A stretch of 64,000 bases of DNA from Utricularia gibba (Eukaryota > Streptophyta > Magnoliopsida > Lamiales > Lentibulariaceae): positions 434,001 to 498,000 of the forward strand of contig NEEC01000021.1 of the NCBI GenBank assembly GCA_002189035.1. The letters are read 5' to 3'. The translations under genes and the position numbers were made by a program. Below the pieces are notes generated by a model. That model saw only the letters and a list, made by a program, of their open reading frames with translations, was not told where the DNA came from and did not search any database. Positions 36,050-48,216 of the stretch are shown here, one piece after another. Every line of letters starts with the position of its first letter. The first letter of the stretch is position 1.

Positions 36050-38211
36050 TCATGTGATGATGACTATGACCAGATCATTCTTCACGTTCCACATTCCTGG
36101 AGTTTGGACAATCACCTTGGTGATCTAACACAAGATGATACTGGCATGTTGAGCTGTTGCTGATGCTGGCTTCACCTTATCCAACAGAACGTGAGGGCGA
36201 CGGCGTACCCGAAGGCGGAAACAGACTCTCGCACCAATTGCATATGTATCTTGTTTGTACCACGCAAGGTTGAAGTAGTGGGTATTAAGGCTTTGCAAGA
36301 ATTGATTGCAGGAGAACAATATCTTGAAGCACGATTCAAATGACAGTTTCATTACATCTAGTATTCTTCATCATGGAGTTTTTTATTTGGGGAGATAGTT
36401 CCGGCGACGGGCGGTTGGAGTTGCAGAGATTATTTACCCCACCGCCGCCATCTGGGTATCCTGTAACTAAAGCTGAATGTGTTTCTTTACGGTAAAAAAA
36501 ATCGTAGAAATCCTTGTGATTGGCCCACGTGGGGAGCGGTATCCGGTTCTTATTTCTTACAAAGTCGGTTCCTTTACTTCACTCCCCGCCGTAAAATTTC
36601 GTCGTATGTACATCTGGGTATCCGGTTTCCGATGTAGTTGTGGAATCTATATGACATGAAACCAATCAGAATACGTGAGCGTGTGTGTACAGGATTTAAT
36701 TTGAAAAATAACCACTGTGTTTTACTGTGTTTAAAACTATCCACCTTATGTGTATTTTTTTGTGTTTAGTGTGTGTGAGAAATGGACAGACGTAGAAGTC
36801 AGCCGCCGCTGAAAGCATGGAGGTGACGTCACACCTACCGTGAAGAAGATGAAGTCGACTCCGAGGAGGATAATGGGCTTCGGCTGATCCAGTATTTTAT
36901 TTATATTATGATTTATTTTGTAACTTATAATTTAAAGTAAAAATAAAATTATTTGTTATACACAATATTTTTATTTATTATAAAACTTAACTTATATTTT
37001 TAATTTTTAATTTTAGTTTATTTCAAATTTAATTATTTCACTTATTTATTACATAAGTTGAGAAAATGTTATTTATTTAATAAGTAAGTTGCTTAATTTT
37101 AAAGAAACTGTTTTTACTTAATTTATATCTATTTATATAATAACTTATATTTATGAATTAAATAGAAGTTGATTAAATCACCCAAACTATACCTTACTTA
37201 ATGCATACCGTCCCCATTGTGCTCTATAGCCCATTGAAACAGTGAGGTTCCTCATTGTTGTATTTCCCCAAAATTTCAGATTTCGGTTCTTTTCTGAAAT
37301 ATTTTCAAAATTTTGCTTTTTGAATAAAATTCTAAATTCAATCTTTTTTTTTTAATTTAGAACATTGTTCCCAACAAAGAAATTGCATTTCAATTTTGAG
37401 AGTATCCTCTATTTCATTCCTTAATTCCAAATTGGCATATTGAAAATTTGTTTGATTTTATTCAAGTTATAACCGTCTTCTAACAAAATCGTTTTTTAGA
37501 TTGGATATTTAGTAAATAGTAATATTTATTATTATAAACGGAATACTTAATCAATTTTTTATTTAAATTTATATGTTAGATAGGTTTATTTAATCTTATG
37601 ATAATAAACTACATTATTATTTTTCTATTTGAAAAAAAACTATTCTAATTATTTATTTTGATATTTTCAGAATATTCTATATAAATTTAAGTAAAATTTT
37701 TTATTAAACATGTGATAAATAATTTTCTATTAAATAATATTATTTATAAGACACATTTATGTTTTTCAAATCATTAATTTTTATATAAATAACATCAAAT
37801 AAATTAAAACCTTCTGAATCCATTATTCGTTCAATGATTCTTCTTCCACCAAGAGGGCATTCTCGTAGGGATGGTCGATCACTGAATAAGCCGCCATCAA
37901 AGCTACCTTCCTTTGATCCACCTTCTCGGGCATGGAAGGGAATGCAAATGGATCGCGGATGGTGGATCCAAGTCTCTTTTTCAGATCAGCGAACTCGCCT
38001 ATTGTGTTGCATTTTCTTGCCCCCTTTTTCCATCGTGCTTGAGTGATTCTGGGTACTGTCTATTACCTTGATCATGTTTCTTGAGCCGCCCATCAAATCA
38101 CTTATGGTGGAAGGCGGATACATGATCTTGCCTTTGGAGATGATGAAGGAGCAAGGATGGAAATGGGGTTGCAGATACCATGCTTTTCTTGAAGCGAATG
38201 GTGCTCAATTG
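36050..38211. other. Spacer between the dioxygenase relic and the resistance gene
   Basis: Strongly AT-rich from 36880 to 37820. A 13-base word catctgggtatcc occurs twice (36449 and 36610 areas). No gene seen; the last 300 bases may be 3' UTR of the resistance gene. Confidence 0.6.
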
Positions 38212-40896
38212 TTAGCACCAATCCGCATCATCTTCTGGCAATTCGATTAGCCGATCACCAGCATATAATTGAAGGGTGTCATTTCCATGATCTTGCTTCT
38301 CTTGAAGCATTTGCTTCATAGATTCCATCAAGGACCTGCTGCAACGAAGCAGTATAATAGAAGCCAGTGATTGAAGATCTCCAGTGTCAGAGGGAAATTC
38401 AAAATGAGACAATTGCATCAACACCAATTTCTCAAGTTTGGGGAAGTCATCGCTCTCCTCTACTTCCAACTGCCAAATGCTTGTGTGGGATGCCTCAATT
38501 CTCAAGAACTTCAATTCAGGAAAATTCCCTTTTATAATCAATTTCTTATCCATGCCTACAGTGGACAGCCACAAAATCTCTAGAAACTGCAATGAACCCA
38601 TTGATGCGATGAGTTCCTTAGATATCTCCTCACTCTTCATCCGTAACTCCTTCAGTAATGGTGGGAACATGTTGATGTTGCGTGATTGATCCTTGGTGAG
38701 GCCATTCAAATGAAGTAATTGCAGTTGTTCAAATTTCACCACATTATCCAAAGGACCAATCACATGTGGGTATCTGCTAATCAAGGGGGTTAAGAAATAT
38801 AACCTCCTTAAGTTTGGGATGTTTTTCACAACCTCTTCTTCAAAGCACATCAGATCGATTTGTAGCGTATGCAGGTGTTTCAACACCTTGGGATGGTGAT
38901 GATTCTTACCTTGAGATAATCCAGTCACTTGTGGTGTAGCTATAAATACACCTTCAAGAGAAAGATGTCTAAGTTGCTGCATTTCCCATATATCAAGAGG
39001 AAAAGTCACCCCACGATTCTGAACTCGCAGAATCTGGAGGTTCCAAAGGTAAAACTGCATAGGTAAGTGTAGAAATCCAGGTATTCCTTTGCAATGAGGT
39101 GCTCTTTTAGATATAGATACATATGCACACCTGGTGATTCCGACAACTGGTGTGGTGAATATTTTTGGGATTACTGTATTTTGCAACAGAGTTCTTCCAA
39201 ATGAAATGGGATGGTGTGCACCACCATGATATTCATCAAAATCACCAGTTCTTGATATCAGAAGCATACCTTCCTTTTCATATTCAGTTTTTGAAACATG
39301 TAGTAAAAGATCATGAATCCCATAATCTTCGGCATATAATGCATCATTATTTCTCCAACACTTGATTAAGTTTCGTTCCACCAACTCATTCACATATGAT
39401 GCTGCAACATCTTCTATGGCTGTGCCAACTACTGGTTTCACAAATCCTACACTTATCCATTCCTCGACTATCTCCTCTAGAAGGATCCTTTCATTTTCAT
39501 GCAAATGACTAAACCACAAAAAACATGGCTTCAAATGAATAGGTAAGTAATAGTAGCTCAAAGACAATACCTCTGTACAATCTTCAAAACGAGCCACTTC
39601 AGTCAAATTTTGTTCAACATTCTTCCAATATTCCAATGTCATATTGGACTTTGAAAGCAACCCTGCAATGGTGACCAATGATATAGGGAGTCCTTTGCAA
39701 TTCTTCGCAATTCTTCTACCAAGTGTTTCTAACTCACTAGGACACTTTCGTCTGCCAAAGATCTTTTCACAAAGAAAATCCCAACTCGATTCTTCATCTA
39801 AGATTTCCATAACACATTGTTTTTCCAAGCTTGTGATGTTGGCCACATCTTTCATTCTGGTAGTTATAACAACTCGGCTCTTGTTCTGATTATTCGGGAG
39901 AAATTTCTTCAAATATTCCCATGCTGCTACAGACCACACATCATCCATAACAATCAAGTATCTACGACCATGTAAGAATTGGTGCAGCCTGGTACCAAGT
40001 TCATAATTTTCAGCATCAGTATTATCTCCTAGAAGGCTCTGAAGAATGTGACGCTCGTTATAATCCTCTGAAACTGTACACCACCTAAAAATATCGAATT
40101 TCCCTTTGAGTTTCGGGTTGTCAAAGAGAAGTCGAGCCAAAGTGGTTTTTCCGATGCCGCCCATTCCAACAATAGAAATGATCTCAAGGTTTTTTGCATG
40201 GCTCGTTATCTCTTGAATCATCCAACTCTCCTTTTCTTGCAAGCCCAAGACAAGTGTTGTTTCTCTTGACTTAGGAATAGAGTTGAAGGATGAAAGCGAT
40301 TCAACTGGACTATCAAGTGTTAGTATCCTTTTCTCCATGGATTGAAGTTTCTCCCTCATCTCTTTCATCAAGGATGTCAACCAATCACCCTTTTCACCAA
40401 TCTGGCCCATGAGTTCTGTACTCATGTAGAGATGGGATTCAATGAATATAAAGATGAGATCTTGAAGCATAACCTCCATTCTCTTAAACTGAGTTCCAAG
40501 CATCAGACGCAGCACATATTTAACCCTATCATGCAGATCAGAGACGAGTTCATCTCTCATTTCAAGAACCATAGGTTCAAGTTCCTGAATCGCCCGATCT
40601 ATAGCTTGCTGTAGCCCCTCACCATTCCCACAAACTTCTTCATCAATCTTTGAAGCTAAGAAGAGCTCAGTCTCTGCAGCAACATCCTTCACATGCCGAG
40701 CCAAAGTCCTCAGCTGCGGCTTCAACGTAGGATGGGGTGGAAGAGCTTCAAGAAACTGTATCAACATTCGCACCTCGTTACCAAGATCCTCAATTTTTCT
40801 GCTGTCGATTTGGATTCTTCCATTTGCATGGAGACTCTGGGTTGCAACAAGTGCATCCTCCAAGGGAAGCAGGGACACGTAAGCTGCTACAGCCAT
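38212..40896 (-). CDS. CC-NB-ARC-LRR disease resistance protein (R1/Rx type)
   Basis: Intracellular immune receptor that detects pathogen effectors. Single exon, 894 aa from Met 40896 (MAVAAYVSLLPLEDAL); the frame is open to a Met at 40941, but the inner Met matches the R1-like family start. An Rx-type coiled-coil region of about 200 residues is followed by the NB-ARC domain: P-loop GMGGIGKTT (about 244-252), kinase-2 YLIVMDDVW (about 313-321), RNBS-B SRVVITTR, GLPIS (about 402-406), RNBS-D CFLWFSHL, and an MHD-position motif IHD (about 527-529). Around 12 irregular LRRs occupy the C-terminal third (e.g. LRHLSLEGV, LQLLHLNGL, LKFLRIEAS). The end LPEDDADWC is free of extra domains. A relic of a close paralogue lies 7-11 kb away on the same strand (47415-47800 and 51485-52165). 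Confidence 0.96.
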   Translation of the reverse strand: MAVAAYVSLLPLEDALVATQSLHANGRIQIDSRKIEDLGNEVRMLIQFLEALPPHPTLKPQLRTLARHVKDVAAETELFLASKIDEEVCGNGEGLQQAIDRAIQELEPMVLEMRDELVSDLHDRVKYVLRLMLGTQFKRMEVMLQDLIFIFIESHLYMSTELMGQIGEKGDWLTSLMKEMREKLQSMEKRILTLDSPVESLSSFNSIPKSRETTLVLGLQEKESWMIQEITSHAKNLEIISIVGMGGIGKTTLARLLFDNPKLKGKFDIFRWCTVSEDYNERHILQSLLGDNTDAENYELGTRLHQFLHGRRYLIVMDDVWSVAAWEYLKKFLPNNQNKSRVVITTRMKDVANITSLEKQCVMEILDEESSWDFLCEKIFGRRKCPSELETLGRRIAKNCKGLPISLVTIAGLLSKSNMTLEYWKNVEQNLTEVARFEDCTEVLSLSYYYLPIHLKPCFLWFSHLHENERILLEEIVEEWISVGFVKPVVGTAIEDVAASYVNELVERNLIKCWRNNDALYAEDYGIHDLLLHVSKTEYEKEGMLLISRTGDFDEYHGGAHHPISFGRTLLQNTVIPKIFTTPVVGITRCAYVSISKRAPHCKGIPGFLHLPMQFYLWNLQILRVQNRGVTFPLDIWEMQQLRHLSLEGVFIATPQVTGLSQGKNHHHPKVLKHLHTLQIDLMCFEEEVVKNIPNLRRLYFLTPLISRYPHVIGPLDNVVKFEQLQLLHLNGLTKDQSRNINMFPPLLKELRMKSEEISKELIASMGSLQFLEILWLSTVGMDKKLIIKGNFPELKFLRIEASHTSIWQLEVEESDDFPKLEKLVLMQLSHFEFPSDTGDLQSLASIILLRCSRSLMESMKQMLQEKQDHGNDTLQLYAGDRLIELPEDDADWC

Positions 40897-40941
40897 TGAT
40901 TTGTTGCTCAAAGCCTTGGGTGCAAAGGAGTGTCGCAACAC

Positions 40942-42871
40942 CGAAGATGGTAGACTTCTTATGGCTCTAGCATGCTCTTATAAGCTGGCTCTCCTAACTC
41001 ATTTTTTATTTTTTTTAAAATTTAAAAATAAAGTATAAATTATTAATTTTATACCAAAGTTCATCTTAACTTGTCTTATTATGAATTTATTTCAATCCTT
41101 CATAGGAACTCCACAATCCAACTATAGGATCAAAACCATGCTCTATTCATTTTCTTATATCAAAGATAATTCAAGTTACTAATATTTTCCATTTAATAGT
41201 AAGTGTTTTTTCTGTCAATATTGAGATTAACTTATTTTATTTTATGAAACATTCAAAATAATGTAAAAAATATAAAATATTGCTTTAATAGAGAGTAAAA
41301 AAAAGATATTTATTTTTTTAATTTAAAAAATGTAATATTAGTCTTGTTAGTAAAGATATATTTATTTAAGTTATTAAAAATACCAAAAATTTATAATCCA
41401 TTATTTTTTTTCATAGAATAAGTCCAATGTTAATTAAATACTATAAATTAGTATTCACATAGATATGAATCTATTTACAATATTTTTTAAATAATATTTC
41501 TTTACTTATAGTCAAGTCACAAGTGTCATTGAAGAGGAATGACTCATTTTCCTCATTGAAAATAGGTCAAACAAAAGACATTTGGTTCCACACGGAAAAA
41601 CTGGTGTTCCACTCTACAATATAAATGTGTACGCATCAACGCAGTCAATTAGTATTTCAAACGTGAGATAATGTAGAAATTATTAAATAATACATTTAAA
41701 TATAATGTATATTTTATTTTATAAATATTATAAATGTAAATATATGATTAACTTACACAAAATTATTTATAATTAATTAATTTGTGAATAAATGAATAAA
41801 AAATTCAATTTTAAAATTTTGAAATTATGATCAAATTGTATTATCGTAATTTTTAAAATACATAAATTTTACACATCTATTAGGATTATTTAGTTTAAAA
41901 AAATCAATATACAAAATTAAATATAAGTGGATAAATTTTAAATATAATGATTTAAATTTATAATCTAAATATTATCAAACGGATCAAATTAATTGTATTA
42001 TAAATTTAATTTATTAAATCAAATATTGTTAAAATTTATCCATCTTATATTTAATTTCATATATCTTTTTTTAAATTTAATAATCGTGATTTTCATGCAC
42101 TTACATAATTTCAATTCAATCAATCAAGTGCAATAATTAATTTTAAACTTTATTGATTTAAAAATTTATAATTAATTTTATAATTAATTTTTTCATAAAT
42201 AAATAAATTAAAAATAATAATTGTAACTTAATTATATATTTATTTATTTTTAATTTAATACACATGTAAATATATGCTAGTTATAATAGGAAGATATCAA
42301 TTATGTTCTTATTTATATTTAATATGATTTATTTGAATATTTAAATATAAATGATTTCTACATTGGATTTTCTATAAAATAATAATTGATTAATTTGGAA
42401 ATAAAAATATTCAATCATCATTAATCTCTATTTCCACAATTCACCAACCTTGCCGTCCGTTTGTCTATGACATGTCGGGTACCAGACTTCCCTGAGGTAA
42501 CATTTTAAAGAGTTTTATATTCAATATGATTAAATTATTGTTTAGCCACCGACCAAATGCAACATGATTAAACTTTAAGACATGCTAAATCATCGTCTCG
42601 GAATTCCATCATTTGATCAACAACATATAAATAACGTTGTTTTAGAACCTTCTGCTCAGCTGATTCTAACAAAGTGTGGCTACAACCAATAAAGTTAATA
42701 GAAGCCAACGCTTGCTGATTCTCAAAGATGATGGGGAAACTATGTTTTCAATTTTGTTGCTTAACAGTTTTTCTACAACTCGCCTGTTAACTGAATATCC
42801 GATTACTTGTTTTAAATGTAAAGATTTTTTATGTTCAAAATTTTTTCAGTGTTTATGCTTTGTTGTCCTTA
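40942..42871. other. AT-rich region upstream of the resistance gene
   Basis: Promoter side of the resistance gene, then nearly pure AT-rich DNA up to the Harbinger left end. No coding content. The TTA at 42869-42871 is the target duplication of the element. Confidence 0.6.
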
Positions 42872-43618
42872 GGGTATGAGCATTGATGTCCGGATAATAA
42901 TAACCTGTTGGACACGTAGATGGATAGAAATTAATAAACCTTCCGGATAATGATGTGTAGTATATTTTTCTCGGTCCATTTTTGGTCCGCGGACATTCTC
43001 TCCCCACGGACAATGCATCATTTTTTTATTTCTTTAATTCTTTGTTTATTCAAATATATTTAATATATAAATTTATTTCTTCACAAGCAACCCTATTTTT
43101 TCGTTCTCCTCTTGTGCGGTGAATCTGGTTTGATAAAAAGGTGAAGATCCATTTCAAATTTTTTGTTTGTAGCTATTGGGTAATGTAGGATTTTCATATT
43201 TTCACAAGTTATGAAAGTTTTCATCTTCAATTAGTATATTAATTGTACTAATTGAAAGATTTCGAAAATTTCTAAACATTCTTGTTTTTTTTGCTTAATA
43301 TTTTGGAATAACTAGTATTTGATAATGTTTTACAGTTCATATTATAATCTTTTGTAGAATAATTATGTTATATATCATGGTATAAAGTTATTTTTTATAA
43401 TGTCTCATAGATTTAATGAAACTTGATTAATGTTAAATATTTGTTGATTCTATTATTATTTTTTATTTTCTTATATGCATTTTCGATTTTTTGTTTTATT
43501 TTTTAGAATCATTTCAGTATATTGCATTTAATTTTATAGTATTTATATTAAGTGTATTTATTTAAATGTTCATTTGATCATTTTTTCAATGATAATTTTT
43601 TAGGTTAATATAGCTTCA

Positions 43619-44577
43619 ATGGCAAGATGGACAAATGAAAAAGTTAACATATTAGTGTCAGCCTGGTTAAATACTTCTACTGATCCTATTACCGTTAATT
43701 CTCAAAAGGCAGAGTCATTTTGGAAAGCCATTGGTTCTTTCTATTGTGATGCAATTAAAGTTAATGGAACAAATTGAAAAGTTCGATAACCTGAAGCCTA
43801 GAGGAAGAAGTGGAAAAGTTCAAGTACATATGTCCAAATTTTTTTTGGAATGTATGATAGGATTTCACGACAGGATTCAAATGGTTACAACAACTATGAC
43901 TTGATTGATATAAGTTTGAAGTTATATAAGGAAGAATTTCATAAACCCTTTACATATTTGGAAGTTTGGAAAATATTGCGAGATCAACCAAAATGGATGA
44001 CGGTAAAATCCTTTATTATTTACATCTTGTTTTTTTATTAATTCATTGTTTTGTATGAAAACATGATGTAGACAATGGAAGTAAGAAGAAAAAGAAAGCA
44101 AGTATCACATGTGACTCTTCATCAGTTCAATCTGCTATGCCTGCAAATATGATAGAATAAGTGGATTCAGAAGTTCCAATTATACAACGTCCTATTGGAC
44201 AAAAGAATGCTAAAAAACTACGACTTCAAGGAAGTACCTCAAGCGGGATTTCTCAAGAGAAAAAAGATGTTGTCAAAGCCCTCACTGATAAATTGGATGA
44301 GTATAAGATTGAAATGGCAAGACACAATACACTGTATCAACAACATATTGTAGTGAAGAATGCAGAAATTGCAGTGAACTCTGCACATGAGTTAAGGTTG
44401 TTGATCGAGATGGATGTGTCGAAGATTGATGACTTTCAAAGAATGCTCTATAGTGAGGCATGCAATCGTGCATTATCTGGTATGAATGCTCAGCAGAATT
44501 CACTTCCTATTCAAGCTAATGCACCTCCTCCACAGCCCAGTTTTCATGAACTACATAGTGGTCAAAGTGATGATTGA
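43619..44577 (+). pseudogene. Harbinger ORF1 (Myb/SANT-like), broken
   Basis: Begins MARWTNEKVNILVSAWLN, continues SFWKAIGSFYCDAIKVNGTN and then hits TGA. Further pieces in other frames follow (GRSGKVQVHMSKFFLE; FHKPFTYLEVWKILRDQPKW), and after another stop the C-terminal part reads RPIGQKNAKKLRLQGSTSSG to the stop at 44577. This is the ORF1 DNA-binding accessory protein typical of plant PIF/Pong-like elements, with a Trp-rich SANT-like fold and a Lys-rich C-terminal region. Several stops and at least one frame change make it non-functional. Confidence 0.8.
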
Positions 44578-44704
44578 TTTTCCCTCATGTTGTTTATTTT
44601 GATTGAGCTTCAACTTTTATGAACTATGCAACTTCAATTTAGTTTATTATATCGCATTGAACAATTTATTTAACTTATTAAACCTATCTCAACAAGCATA
44701 TCTT

Positions 44705-44902
44705 ACAACTACTAATTTATCCTATCAATCATACTTCATAACCATTAATCTATCACACTATCCATATTTTCCAACTACTAATCCACAACATCCACCACAC
44801 CTTCCAACTATCAATTCACCACGCCAACCACACCTTCCAACTACCAATCTACCACACCAAACACGTTTCACAACTACCAACCTACCACACCAACTACATC
44901 TC
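44705..44902 (+). repeat. 33-bp minisatellite, six units
   Basis: Six in-frame 33-base units encode 11-residue repeats of the pattern (P/T)TTNLPHQxHL; later units are more alike (PTTNPQHPPHL, PTINSPRQPHL, PTTNLPHQTRF, TTTNLPHQLHL). It lies between ORF1 and transposase of the Harbinger element and is not part of either known domain. Confidence 0.85.
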
Positions 44903-44953
44903 ACTCATTATATATAACTTGTTCCATTGATAATGAATTCATTCCTGAATTCA

Positions 44954-46263
44954 ATGGATTCTCACAACAATGAAGAGCATGTTTCTTTTCGAAATGAGCA
45001 TTTTGATCCAGAGGATTTTTCAATCATTATGCCTCATCATAGTAGTGCAGTTATTGATGCTATTGAAGCTAATGTTGAATATATATTCTAAGATGAGCCA
45101 TATCAAACCCGAAGAAATAGAGGAAAGCATGAATACATTGATCGTGGGCGTGAGTTTGGAAACACTCGCCTAGTGGAAGACTATTTCTCCATCAATGCTA
45201 CTTACAATGATCAGATATTTCGTCGACGTTTTAGAATGCGTCGTAGTTTGTTCGAGCGTATTATGTCCAATCTTGTGGAAATAGTTCCATATCTACAAGA
45301 GAAACCAGATGCAACCGGTCGTGTCTCCTTAACAACAAGACAAAAATGTACTGCCGCAATGCACATGATGGCATATGGATATGGTGCAGATGCTTGTGAT
45401 GAATATCTTCGAATTGGTGAGTCAACTACTCTCAAGTGCTTAAGATCTTTTATAATTGGAATTCGTACAGTGTTTGAGACAGAATATATGAGACGACCCA
45501 ATCCAAGCGACATTCAAAGACTTCTATCATGGGGTGAAGAAAGAGGATTCCCTGGTATGTTAGGAAATATAGATTGCATGCATTGGGAGTGGAAAAATTG
45601 TCCTGTAGCTTGGAAAGGACAATATACTCGTGGACATGGGTATTCTACTATCATATTAGAGGTAGTTGCTTCAAATGATACGTGGATATGTCATTCGTTC
45701 TTTGGTACTCCAAGTTCAAATAATGATCTTAATGTATTATCTCATTCAACATTATTTGATGACTGCATCGAGGTGTGGTTCCTCCAGTTGAATTCTTGGT
45801 CAATGGAAACAAATATGATATGGGATATTACTTAGCTGATGGTATTTATCCTGAATGGCCTGTTTTTATGAAAACTATTACTCGTCCACATAATCCAAAA
45901 ACAAGGCTCTTTGCTACTCGACAAGAAAGTGCAAGAAAGGATGTAGGACGAGCTTTTGGACTATTAAAAGCAAGGTTTGGAATTATTTATTCACATGCTC
46001 GCATGTGGAATCATGAAACTCTAGTTAATATCATGTATGATGCTATAATTTTACACAATATGATTGTTGAAGATAAAGGACATGATACTCAATCAGATCC
46101 TGAAGACTATGATCAGATAACACAAGATCCACCTGATTTATTAGGATAAAATATACATGCTTTTGAAGCATATCTTGCTCGAGTTGTGAAATCCAAGGAA
46201 ACAAGATTGCACAGACAGTTGAAAGCAAATTTGGTTGAGCATATTTGGAATAAGTTTAGTTAA
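44954..46263 (+). pseudogene. PIF/Harbinger transposase (DDE_Tnp_4 type), inactivated
   Basis: Starts MDSHNNEEHVSFRNEHFDPE, and after an in-frame TAA at 45089 continues DEPYQTRRNRGKHEYIDRG into the transposase body. Visible: FRRRFRMRRSLFERI, the first catalytic Asp in LGNIDCMHWEW, the second region SSNNDLNVL, then YYLADGIYPEWPVF and FGLLKARFGI. Lesions: the TAA at 45089; a 1-base deletion near 45773 just after FDDCIE, with the frame picking up at VPPVEFLVNG; a TAA at 46147-46149 in the tail, after which HAFEAYLARVVKSKE and WNKFS continue; and a Gly codon at 45946-45948 where the family has the catalytic Glu (KDVGRAFG versus DVERAFG). It is therefore dead. The similarity is strong enough to call the family (ALP1-like relatives include domesticated versions). 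Confidence 0.9.
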
Positions 46264-46531
46264 TTTTATATTTGTTGTATCATGTATTGTTTGAATAATA
46301 ATTTTCTCTATTTTAAATAAATATTATTGTTATATTTGATTAATTATGTAAATTAGTATAAAATTAATAAATATAAATATTATATACAACATTGTCCGGA
46401 TAGGAATGTGAGTGAGGAAGTAAGAATGATGTGTATCATTTAATATTATTATTATATTAAATAATTATAAAAAAATAAAACAAATATGAGGTGGAATCCA
46501 TATTGTACGGACACTAATACGCATGCCCTTA

Positions 46532-47414
46532 TAGTGACTTTACAAAGAAAAAAAAGAGGGAGAGGGAGAAAAAGACATTAGGTGCCAAAAGTAAGGTTCT
46601 TTGATGAAACTATGACCAACAACCATATATAAGATTTTGTGATTCCATCAATTTTCCTCAAAATGAGGACTCCCTTAAAAAAAGGGGTCTCTATGATTTT
46701 TGTTATTTCTATTTTCTTTTATGATGAAAGTGTACTAAATAGTTATTGGTCTAAGTTTTTATCTGATTCATGCTTATTTGAGTGACTAGCATTAATTTGA
46801 TTGAAGGATATGGAAAGAAATTATGGATCAGAAGGATGTCTTATGATGTGTTTAATAAATAAAAATGATCAGAATTTAGAGAATAATGAGTTGATGGTTC
46901 CATTAGGATGTATTAGAAAAGTGACTACATTCTTTCATGTGTATAAGAGAAGTGGTCATTGCATATATGAAAAATTGATTGTAGTGTGTGAGATATAAAG
47001 TCAGAGTTACCAATTTTCTTTCCATTCATATCATCATGACATCTAACAATCATATTATTTAAAAATCAAATCATATCTAATTTACAAATACCAATTAAAT
47101 CAAGTCACATATGCACCATGACAATTTGAAGGATGATATTCAAATCATATTGCATCAACATGGAAAGACTGGGTGTTGAAACATTCAATATGAATATGTT
47201 CACATCAAAGCAGTTGTTTAAGTGGATAAAAATAATATTAAATTTTATAAATAAAAAAATAAGGTAAAAAGAAAAAAATTTTGAATTAACTTTTTAAATT
47301 ATTATTTTTTTAAATAAGATGGTGGTAACCTTTTGCAATATACAAAGAAGACCCACCATTGCATATGGAGTACTATAATAAAGAGTATTCATGTCATAGA
47401 TTTGATTCTCATAA
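46532..47414. other. Spacer between the Harbinger element and the resistance relic
   Basis: AT-rich; a 65-codon open stretch at 46801 has no recognisable family. Nothing supported. Confidence 0.5.
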
Positions 47415-47800
47415 ATTTAAGTTGAGGAATATTTTTCTTTACAATCAGCTTTTGCTTCATATGTAGAAACTGTAATGAACTCATTGATGCTATGTGTTCT
47501 TTAGATACCTCCTCACTCTACATCCATAGCTCCTTCAATAACAGTTGGAGCATGTTGATGTTGCATGATTCATCTCAACTGAGGCTATTCAAATGAAGTA
47601 GTTGTAGTTGCTCAAATTTCACAACATTATCCAAATAACCAACTGCAAATGGATTTCTAGCAAATGCAGGTTTTCAATACCTTACAACGATGATAATCTT
47701 TGATTGTCTTAATCCATTGCCTATGATTTAGATATAGTTGTACCTCCAAGATAAAGATGTCTAATTAGTTGCATTTCCTAGATATTGAAGAGTTTGAAAG
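47415..47800 (-). pseudogene. Resistance-gene relic, LRR part
   Basis: Nucleotide similarity to the intact resistance gene at about 38510-39000: e.g. the words atgttgatgttgc, tcaaatttcac and cattatcc line up in order, as does the segment around gataaagatgtctaa. It contains indels and is cut at about 47800 by the copia element. It represents LRR coding sequence of a second resistance gene copy on the same strand. Confidence 0.8.
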
Positions 47801-47807
47801 GCACAAT

Positions 47808-48123
47808 TGATGAGTCAACTCAACTTTATAGGAATTAATGGAAAGAAAGACAGAGGCTCATACACAAGCAGACAAAGATGGTCCAAATGTGCTGAACAAT
47901 TAACAAAGTAAACACAAATTGTGAAGAACAAATCAAGTCCTGCAAGCTCAAGAACACTCAATGGTCAAAAACTTTGTACATATAGTAAATAATCAACAAA
48001 TGTATACCTCTGTATAAATAGGAAATGTACGACATAATGTAATTGTAGGGTAATAAGTGACATCAATATACAAGATTTTTTTCTATAGTCTTTTTCTTAT
48101 ACAAGGAGAACAAAAGATTTTCA
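47808..48123 (+). repeat. 5' LTR of the copia element
   Basis: 316 bp, TG...CA ends, similar to 49792-50105 over its full length with many substitutions. Confidence 0.85.
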
Positions 48124-48216
48124 TGATGAACCCAACGTGAAGCGGTAACTTGATCACAACTTTCTTATTTTTGTTGAATAACCTATCTGCAATATGAAAA
48201 TCAGCAGTCTTGTACC

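Larger units (their letters stand above)
42872..46528 (+). mobile_element. PIF/Harbinger transposon, full-length but inactive
   Basis: The left end GGGTATGAGCATTGATGTCC and right end (inverted) GGGCATGCGTATTAGTGTCC are terminal inverted repeats, and TTA flanks both sides (42869-42871, 46529-46531), the classic PIF/Harbinger target duplication. It is 3657 bp long and carries ORF1 (Myb/SANT-like) then transposase on the same strand, with a 33-bp minisatellite between them. Both ORFs are broken, so it cannot move by itself, but the ends look usable by a transposase in trans. Confidence 0.93.

Noticed and set aside
36445-36625. Repeated word catctgggtatcc
   Set aside because: Only 13 bases twice, no extended similarity; likely chance or a short local duplication.
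40897-40941. Upstream Met of the resistance gene (MLRHSFAPK)
   Set aside because: The inner Met begins the MAVAAY N-terminus usual for R1-like proteins; the 15 extra residues look like translated 5' UTR.
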